From Agrypnia vestita (Eukaryota > Arthropoda > Insecta > Trichoptera > Phryganeidae), in NCBI GenBank assembly GCA_016648135.1, contig JADDOH010023046.1, positions 86,551-150,550 on the forward strand: a stretch of 64,000 nucleotides of DNA. Reading direction: 5' to 3'. This document shows positions 60,101 to 64,000 of this stretch, piece after piece. A model generated the notes under the pieces. It did not search any database. It was given only the letters and a program-made list of their open reading frames with translations, and was not told the DNA's origin. Both the position numbers and the translations under genes were made by a program. Within the stretch, counting starts at the first letter, position 1; the number at the start of each line of letters is the position of its first letter.

Positions 60101-63075
60101 GATTTTTTGTCACAGTGACATCATTAATCATCAATCAATATACTATTGATTAGATTTAATAAACATTGTATTTTATCATGGGTGGAAATGGTGAATGTTA
60201 CATTGTGTAAAGTGATCATTCAAGCTACCCGTACGATAGGTCGTAAGCCCTATGAACACCCAAAGACTTCCATACCTACTTCCCCATAAAAATAAAATTT
60301 CGTGTCTGTGAGACATCTATAAAATATTGATTCCCCATATTTACCTGAAAATTTCCCGTCGCAAAAAAACGCAGCGCTACCGCAATTTGTATGTTGGGAG
60401 GAATCGGCAGGCCTCGATTGGTAACAAAACTGTGATTTGGAAACAATAAAGGCATTAATTTTTCCATCACTGTCGACTTTTCCAGCCGAAACCTCATTTT
60501 AAAATTTTGAGAACTGTAAAATTCAACGGGATTCTCAAAATCTCGCAAATACCGTCGCATTGCTACCGGTCTGTTCATCCTATCCATTTCATCGAGGTAT
60601 TGAACATAATAGTCCGTAAAACTATCGTCCAACAGGTCAAAATCCGCCATGATTATAATAAATTCAACTTAAGTAAAATTTAAAGGAAGGTATCGAGCAG
60701 CTTTCAAGAACTGTCAAAAAATGTAGATATTCGGCCGGTTTCCTTACGATAATGTCAATAATGCGCATGCGCACCGCTAAGCACTGACTGTGAAATCAAG
60801 AACCATAGAAATTTCATACACAATTGTCAGGTGGACACTGTCCTTTCGTTTGTCGAGGTGTGTGACGTCATAACGAATATAGATTTCACTCTGACTACAA
60901 ATTACATTTTTGAGTGGTCCCTTAAACCTTAAAATCGTATAAGTATTGACTCTGTATTCGGGCCTAGGAGTGGATTCACATCGAAAGAATTACCTGGCCT
61001 AACTTCCACGATATGTGCGTTCTTTCTAATATAGATTCGGAACTAATATTGAAAAAGCCACATTCACTGCTAATGCATATTTCAGCGTTTTTTTACGAAA
61101 ATGTGGGTTTTTATTATTCATTTACATTAGAATTTATACTGTAGACTACAATTTTTTAGAGCAATAACTTATCTAACTAATCGTTTTTAGTGTCCTAGGC
61201 GGTGCTAATTTTTAATGAATATATATATTTAGGCATAATATGTTTTTTATACGTATAAATTATACTTCATTATCTAGAATCCGCACTAAGGAAATTAATA
61301 AATATTCAATATTAATAAAGTTATAATGTTTTAAATTTGCAAGAAATTTTTACGTTTTTTGTTGATTTAAAAATGGTTTTTATCGGTATAAAGAAATCAT
61401 TTTAAACAGTATATTCTATTTATTCCCGCATTTTGAGGCTTTACTCACTTAATAAAAGTTAGTTTCTTAATAAAAACACCTTAATTATTATTTTAAAACG
61501 ATTTTTTGGCAGCGGCCTGTCGATTAATGCTTATATTTTATTAATTATTGTAAATAATGTTCAGTTTATTACTTTTATATAATAACAAAGGTTCTACCCA
61601 AGTTATTGCCCTAAAAAATTGCAGTCTAGAGTAAATATTCCGATATAAATTAATAATAAAAACCCACATCTTCGTACAAAAAACGCCGAAATGTGCATTT
61701 GCAGTGAATGTCCAGCCTTAAAGGGTGTTTTGAAAATATTTCAAGTATTATTCAGTGGTACTCACATTTCTCTTGAAGTTCTTCTACGTAGGCGATCCCT
61801 GGGATCAGTTTAAAATCCTAAGGGAAAAAAATGGCACCATTAGCATATTATAAAAATTAAATTAAAAAGTAAAGCTGTGTAGGTGGGTAGGTGCTACGTG
61901 GCGCCTAATAACATATGTTTGTAGGCGTACTACAAATATATGTTATTACTTTTTATATATAATTTTTTTGCTTTGCTCTTCTTTTCTGTAAAGAATCGAC
62001 TACCTTCAAACAGGCAATCCCTAGTTTAGTAATTGAAGTGCAACATAATACAAAAATAAAAATTGAATTAAAAACTTATTATTATTTATTCGTACAAAAT
62101 AATATCAAATATTTTTTTGGACTCGAGTTCAACAACATATTTGAATATGATACAACGTATATATTAGACAGGTTATAATCATTAATGTGCAATTGCTTCT
62201 TTCACGAATGAAGCAAATTAATATACAAGTTTTGAACGCAAAATACCAAGAGCAGCTTACTGATTATGTAAAAAGTAGGTAATTGTAAGATTCTATACAG
62301 GGTTATTTGTAAAACATTAATAACCTCGCAGGACTATATTCCTCCCTGGATTATGAGTCGAAAATGTTCAAGCTGTTGTGACCTAATAAGCGCCCTTGAG
62401 GTGAGTATTTCGCGAAAACGGCGCTATACAAATTATCAAATTATTATTATTATTATTATTATCAATAGTTAAGGAGATATGCGACATCAAAGTATGCATT
62501 TTTTAAAAATATTTCCGACTTATTTTTTGTAAAACGTTGGACTATCATTACGATAACTCATATCGATTACGAAAAATTCATTCGTTTCAATACAAGTTAA
62601 AAATAAATGATAAAATGCTGAAAAACTTCCAATTGGAATGTTTTCCAATTGGAATTCGAAGGTTTTTATTTTTTTATTTGACTTGTATTAAAGGGAATGA
62701 ATTTTTCATATTCGATATAAGTTACTATAATGATATTCCAATGTTTTACAAAAAATAAGTCAGAAATATTGAAAAAAAAATTCAAACTTTGATGTCGCTT
62801 ATCTCCTTAACTATTGATATTAGGTCATAATAGCTTGAACATTTTCGACTCATAATCAGAGCAGGAATATAGTCCTGCGAGGTTATTTATGTTTTACAAA
62901 TAACCCTGTATATCCCAAGAGGTTAAAATAGTGAAATTAAAAAATGTGTCATATTTTCAAAATTATTTTGATTTACGCTAGTTTCATGTATATGTATTAT
63001 TTTTTTAGTAATAAAATGAACTACCTTGAAGGCGTTTGCCGAGGCTATAATACACAGAACGACGAATAACCTCAT
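46811..63075 (-). CDS. secreted S1 serine protease, five exons, 3' end not found
   Basis: An endopeptidase of the trypsin/chymotrypsin family, likely secreted (digestive or hemolymph). Exons join(63075-63025, 61817-61766, 59296-59143, 49825-49668, 46903-46811) on minus; all introns are GT-AG and phases 0, 1, 2, 1 fit without a stop. About 169 residues are read: signal peptide [15 protein letters not shown], propeptide FKDFKLIPG... to EKCGY, mature start [32 protein letters not shown] (catalytic His), NNDIALIDL (catalytic Asp), QPIQIL and SGFGLTSN. Full-length relatives have about 280 residues, so roughly the last 110, with the GDSGGP serine motif, are missing. I saw no such exon to the left. 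The introns are stuffed with transposons. Frames and splice sites look intact, so this is probably a live gene running out of view or with an exon I missed. Confidence 0.9.
47100..48870 (+). pseudogene. I/R1-type LINE debris: RNase H and C-terminal zinc region
   Basis: FTDGSK at 47140-47157, then [14 protein letters not shown] and [13 protein letters not shown] (47215-47290), are the RNase H start and helix of I/R1-like LINEs. A finger-like [14 protein letters not shown] is near 47995-48045. 48014-48349 starts with LMRSAATIP...EWRGDPRL and [18 protein letters not shown]. 48504-48860 ends with [20 protein letters not shown] and HLLMLCPIF, the C-terminal tail with eroded CCHC cysteines. Pieces from more than one copy may be mixed. 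It lies in intron 4 of the protease. Confidence 0.7.
48880..49085. other. probable LINE 3' untranslated sequence
   Basis: GC-richer stretch immediately after the LINE C-terminus with no ORF of its own. Assigned by position only. Confidence 0.3.
49100..49400 (-). pseudogene. Penelope-like reverse transcriptase fragment
   Basis: On minus from about 49355: [10 protein letters not shown], then after a frameshift [39 protein letters not shown] and [11 protein letters not shown]. The YVDD box, LNxxHxxIKFTxE, PFLDV and VYRKPTHT order identifies Penelope RT motifs C to E. Only this part survives. Confidence 0.8.
49668..49825 (-). CDS. serine protease exon 4 (catalytic Asp)
   Basis: 158 bp between TTCCAG|TTTGACC and ACTG|GTAAGC. 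It encodes [26 protein letters not shown] and NNDIALIDL (charge-relay Asp), ending DVQLT. It is separated from exon 3 by a 9.3-kb intron filled with a Helitron, a piggyBac and MITEs. Confidence 0.92.
50335..50400 (+). repeat. possible eroded Penelope tail
   Basis: CCTGACGACGCCACGGTCGA followed by AATAAGGTGGTGTTCAAAG resembles the motif-plus-tail arrangement of the other copies, with a weak stem II. Confidence 0.4.
51104..51190. repeat. (TA)n microsatellite
   Basis: Interrupted TA dinucleotides. The Tyr/Ile-rich ORF at 50976-51251 reads through it and is not a gene. Confidence 0.95.
51725..51950. repeat. half copy of long-TIR MITE R6
   Basis: It matches the right arm of 57492-58005 (CAAAAAATAAGTCAGAAATA, GCATATCTCC), with the left arm missing. 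Confidence 0.8.
53030..53870 (+). pseudogene. Helitron Rep-helicase, N-terminal part
   Basis: [11 protein letters not shown] near 53205-53235, then [29 protein letters not shown] and [19 protein letters not shown] up to [11 protein letters not shown]. This is the conserved region preceding the Rep (HUH) endonuclease domain. Stops and frameshifts before 53300 break the frame. The sequence after FPSGEFG jumps straight to the next block, so the HUH domain is absent. Confidence 0.88.
53855..54523 (+). pseudogene. Helitron Rep-helicase, linker and pre-helicase part
   Basis: It opens [19 protein letters not shown] and [16 protein letters not shown], which in Helitron proteins lies after the Rep domain. 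It continues [36 protein letters not shown] and [20 protein letters not shown]. It overlaps the end of the N-terminal frame because of the internal deletion. Confidence 0.88.
54530..55406 (+). pseudogene. Helitron Pif1-type helicase, frameshifted and truncated
   Basis: [19 protein letters not shown] at about 54601-54650 is Walker [14 protein letters not shown] at about 54832-54870 is Walker B. LGGD then [13 protein letters not shown] near 54945-54995 is motif III with a 2-base deletion. From 55056 come [17 protein letters not shown] and [18 protein letters not shown], ending at 55406 before the C-terminal helicase motifs. Confidence 0.88.
55533..55631. repeat. 56-bp direct duplication
   Basis: TGTCACTGACAGCTACCATA starts at 55533 and again at 55589, each followed by AAACCTGATTTTTT. 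Inside the Helitron. Confidence 0.9.
55805..56066. repeat. palindrome cluster in Helitron 3' region
   Basis: Five copies of GGCCGCG[AC/G]AGCGGCC-type hairpins (near 55845, 55890, 55963, 55978 and 55998). GTGTTTGTTGCAGAGCAAAC and GTGTTTGCTGCACAGCAAAC palindromes and the terminal AGCAATCGGC/GCCGATTGCT hairpin are also present. The 98-codon Ala/Arg/Pro-rich minus ORF is readthrough of these. Confidence 0.9.
56428..56622 (+). other. 64-codon ORF inside the piggyBac, unassigned
   Basis: Contains [20 protein letters not shown], with Cys and His spaced in a way that recalls a small zinc-binding segment. It lies upstream of the transposase start. It may be rearranged C-terminal debris, which I could not confirm. 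Confidence 0.2.
56778..57276 (+). pseudogene. piggyBac transposase, N-terminal fragment
   Basis: ATG at 56778 gives [15 protein letters not shown] then a stop. A frameshifted acidic segment ([27 protein letters not shown]) continues. Then [55 protein letters not shown] and ARRILKKN end at a stop. This order (acidic N-terminus, DGTxW, GPT, SAFELIID) is typical of piggyBac. The DDD catalytic domain is deleted. Confidence 0.88.
57492..58005. mobile_element. long-TIR MITE R6, copy 1 (514 bp)
   Basis: TACAGGGTTATTTGTAAAAC at the left and its reverse complement at the right are the start of inverted arms that remain recognisable over about 200 bp, so the whole element folds on itself. TA flanks both ends, as for Tc1/mariner-type insertions (TATA also fits). 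No ORF. A full relative is at 62295-62910. Confidence 0.9.
58010..58735. other. AT-rich intronic stretch
   Basis: I see no element with clear ends. Confidence 0.4.
58740..58850 (-). mobile_element. Penelope-type tail with hammerhead-like motif
   Basis: On minus, the motif (58832-58805) is followed by the tail CAATAAATAAGTGGTTTAAA, as in the other copies. Confidence 0.75.
58805..58832 (-). ncRNA. hammerhead-like ribozyme motif
   Basis: Read on minus: CUGAUGA (perfect core), extra A, stem II GAAGCC/GGCUUC around AUU, then GAAAC followed by AUGUUG. Stem I is not evident here, so this copy could cleave at best very poorly on its own. Confidence 0.35.
58921..59008. repeat. 44-bp perfect tandem duplication
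   Basis: 58921-58964 and 58965-59008 are identical (GAGAGTCATGCATAGGGTCA...). A weaker third relative at 59103-59130 borders exon 3 of the protease. Confidence 0.95.
59143..59296 (-). CDS. serine protease exon 3 (mature N-terminus and catalytic His)
   Basis: 154 bp between TTTTAG|GTGGTT and TATGA|GTAAGT. It carries [19 protein letters not shown] and the SCGGSLIS / VVTAAHC block with the charge-relay His. The residue before IIQG is Tyr, not the Arg/Lys of trypsin-activated zymogens. The open frame extends upstream into the intron, but the splice phase sets the exon start here. Confidence 0.92.
59436..60650 (-). pseudogene. PIF/Harbinger transposase, two exons, C-terminus lost
   Basis: DDE transposase of the DDE_Tnp_4/HARBI1-like family. 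Exon 1 is 60650-60345 ([11 protein letters not shown]... to [16 protein letters not shown]). Exon 2 starts at 59980 ([27 protein letters not shown]). The core reads [16 protein letters not shown] (first D), [48 protein letters not shown] (second D) and [15 protein letters not shown] (E). After TRNV the frame runs into an A-rich KKEKK string, losing about the last 70 residues. The intron holds an R2 repeat. It sits in intron 2 of the protease, same strand. Confidence 0.88.
60056..60325 (+). repeat. interspersed repeat family R2, longest copy
   Basis: It has ATATTTTGAGTTTGTCCAAA, AAAGTGATCATTCAAGCTAC, GGTCGTAAGCCCTATG, ACTTCCATACCTACTTCCCC and TCTGTGAGACATCTATAAAA. It lies wholly in the Harbinger intron. 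Confidence 0.85.
60660..61760. other. intron 2 sequence of the protease, non-coding
   Basis: No ORF of note. AAAATGTGGGTTTTTATTAT near 61100 recurs inverted near 61660, hinting at the ends of a roughly 600-bp inverted-repeat element (61060-61705): AAAGCCACATTCACTGC and GCAGTGAATGTCCAGCCTT also pair. Confidence 0.45.
61055..61720. mobile_element. possible MITE with inverted ends
   Basis: Left: CCACATTCACTGCTAATGCA, TTTCAGCGTTTTTTACGA and AAATGTGGGTTTTTATTAT. Right, reverse complemented: GGACATTCACTGCAAATGCA, TTTCGGCGTTTTTTGTACGA and AGATGTGGGTTTTTATTAT. About 80 bp of inverted similarity with no coding capacity. The target duplication is unclear. Confidence 0.65.
61766..61817 (-). CDS. serine protease exon 2 (propeptide)
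   Basis: 52 bp between TTAG|GATTTT and AAAT|GTGAGT. It encodes [17 protein letters not shown] plus one base, a plausible acidic zymogen propeptide. It was found by requiring a phase-0 acceptor and phase-1 donor. Confidence 0.82.
62295..62910. mobile_element. long-TIR MITE R6, copy 2 (616 bp)
   Basis: Same ends (TACAGGGTTATTTGTAAAAC and its reverse complement) and flanking TA as 57492-58005. It differs by about 100 extra bases in the left arm near 62371-62463, ending in an (ATT)n run. Located in intron 1 of the protease. Confidence 0.9.
63025..63075 (-). CDS. serine protease exon 1 (signal peptide)
   Basis: Seventeen codons: hydrophobic [15 protein letters not shown], then FK. ANA is a good signal-peptidase site. 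The donor is AAG|GTAGTT, phase 0. The ATG is the first after the predicted transcription start. Confidence 0.88.
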
Positions 63076-63082
63076 GTTGCCA

Positions 63083-63117
63083 GACTAAACCAAGACGCGA
63101 ATTCTCTCGTATTTATA
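63083..63117 (-). promoter_or_regulatory. core promoter of the serine protease
   Basis: On minus, TATAAATA at 63117-63110 is followed about 31 bp later by TTAGTC at 63088-63083, an arthropod initiator-like site. The ATG is some 10 bases further on, giving a very short 5' UTR. The spacing is typical for a TATA-initiator promoter. Confidence 0.6.
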
Positions 63118-63257
63118 TTATTTTCTAATCTCTCCCAATCGCATGTCGAGATGCGTTCGCAAATCATCTTGTTCTTCACTTGAAACTCTCAATTAAGAAT
63201 GTTCTTAGGTTTTGGGAATGGGAGGTTCCACTCGGAATCTTCTGGTTTGGGTCTTTT

Positions 63258-63590
63258 TTTTTATTATTTATTTCTTAAGTTAGATAATATTACAATTTAA
63301 ATATTAACTAGTATTTAACACTTTACATTCTTAAATCTATTACTAATATACTATCCACAAAAACCTACACATTTACATTTACATCTAATCTAATCTATGG
63401 TTACAATCTATAATTAATAATACATCTTATGCTCTACAATTCTATACTATTTTAAAAATAATTATAGAATTCGTTTTTAAATTCATTCATCTTATTTATA
63501 ATCTTCATGTTTTCTGGCATCTCATCGTACATTTTTACACCTCTGTACTTAGGACAATTCTGTGTATATACTTTTTTCTTATATGTGCTA
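63258..63590 (-). pseudogene. LINE C-terminus and poly(A), 5'-truncated
   Basis: On minus: KKVYTQNCPKYRGVKMYDEM, then PENMKIINKMNEFKNEFYNY to a stop near 63465, the C-terminal YRGVxLYNxLP motif of CR1/Jockey-like RTs. The T-run at 63258 is the poly(A) tail. Inserted within the R3 repeat. Confidence 0.75.
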
Positions 63591-63622
63591 TATTATGCGC
63601 AATATTTCGCCGTGTTATTTCT

Positions 63623-63663
63623 GGCCGACGTTTCGGATCCCATGCAGGGTCCATCATCAGGGC
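63623..63663 (-). ncRNA. hammerhead-like ribozyme motif, R3 family
   Basis: On minus: stem I GCC (63663-63661) with GGC (63626-63624). The core is a perfect CUGAUGA (63660-63654), followed by an extra U, stem II GGACCC/GGGAUCC around UGCAU, GAAAC, and GUC (63629-63627) as the cleavage triplet. Stem III is essentially absent. The 91-codon plus ORF here is readthrough. Confidence 0.4.
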
Positions 63664-63679
63664 TGATGTGTTATTGTGA

Positions 63680-64000
63680 GTGTTGGTGTTGTGATTATGT
63701 ATTGGCTCGCAATACTGTGTCGAAAGCTGAAGATCTCATTGAATTGATTGACCACCCTTATGTTAAGTATCATTACTTATAATAAATAGAAAAATTTTGG
63801 TTAAGTAATTAGCATATTTAGTGTTAAATATTTTAAGTTAAACGATATTTTTTCTATCATATCCAATTGAGTCGCATAATTTACACCGCAGCGTCAATAC
63901 TGCGCCGTAAGAGCGACGCAGCTTGAAAACACGCAAATAGGATTTATGAATTAAAATTTTGGTGGAAAATGGTTTAGGCGTCCTTTTTGAATGATTCTAC
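63680..64000. other. upstream flank, no gene recognised
   Basis: AT-rich with a small GC patch at 63885-63925. Nothing assignable. Confidence 0.4.

Larger units (their letters stand above)
63199..63663 (-). repeat. repeat family R3 copy interrupted by a LINE tail
   Basis: The left part (ATGTTCTTAGGTTTTGGGAA ... TGGTTTGGGTCTT) and right part (TTCGCCGTGTTATTTCTGGCC ... CATCAGGGC) together match 18530-18665. The intervening about 330 bp is foreign. Confidence 0.85.

Overview
This is a stretch of a eukaryotic, almost certainly insect, genome. The base composition is AT-rich by eye. Genes are split by GT-AG introns and almost all the rest is degraded transposable elements. The element mix points to a lepidopteran: Helitrons ending in CTAGT, Penelope-like elements, copia, PIF/Harbinger, piggyBac, many LINE tails, and a gut-type S1 serine protease. 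That assignment is inference, and I cannot name the species.

The only host gene I can reconstruct is a secreted trypsin/chymotrypsin-like serine protease on the minus strand. Five exons were found by joining reading frames across splice sites: 63025-63075, 61766-61817, 59143-59296, 49668-49825 and 46811-46903. Their phases all agree. They encode a signal peptide, a short propeptide, the catalytic His and the catalytic Asp. The exon carrying the catalytic Ser was not found in the window. A TATA box and an initiator-like site sit just upstream of the ATG. The residue before the mature N-terminus is Tyr rather than Arg or Lys.

Layout. 1-2846: 3' part of a decayed copia element with its 3' LTR. 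3075-3155: tRNA-like SINE head. 3590-4180: GC-rich block and a tandem duplication. 6830-8400: CR1/Jockey-type LINE interrupted by a Penelope-type tail with a 15-bp target duplication. 8400-30300: mostly non-coding AT-rich DNA with MITEs, perfect palindromes, interspersed repeats and LINE tails. 30300-32620: Penelope and LINE reverse-transcriptase remnants. 33700-38520: more repeats, one unassigned 145-codon ORF and a second Helitron end. 38950-46300: a 7-kb compositionally distinct block around a satellite of about 31 units. 46320-63100: the protease gene, whose introns hold Penelope, LINE, nested TIR, Helitron, piggyBac, Harbinger and long-TIR MITE copies. 63199-63663: another repeat interrupted by a LINE tail.

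The most interesting signal is an RNA-like motif recurring in at least nine places and at least three repeat families. It resembles the hammerhead ribozyme core (CUGANGA, stem II, GAAAC). Stem II differs between copies but stays paired, and the copies share one extra unpaired base just before stem II.
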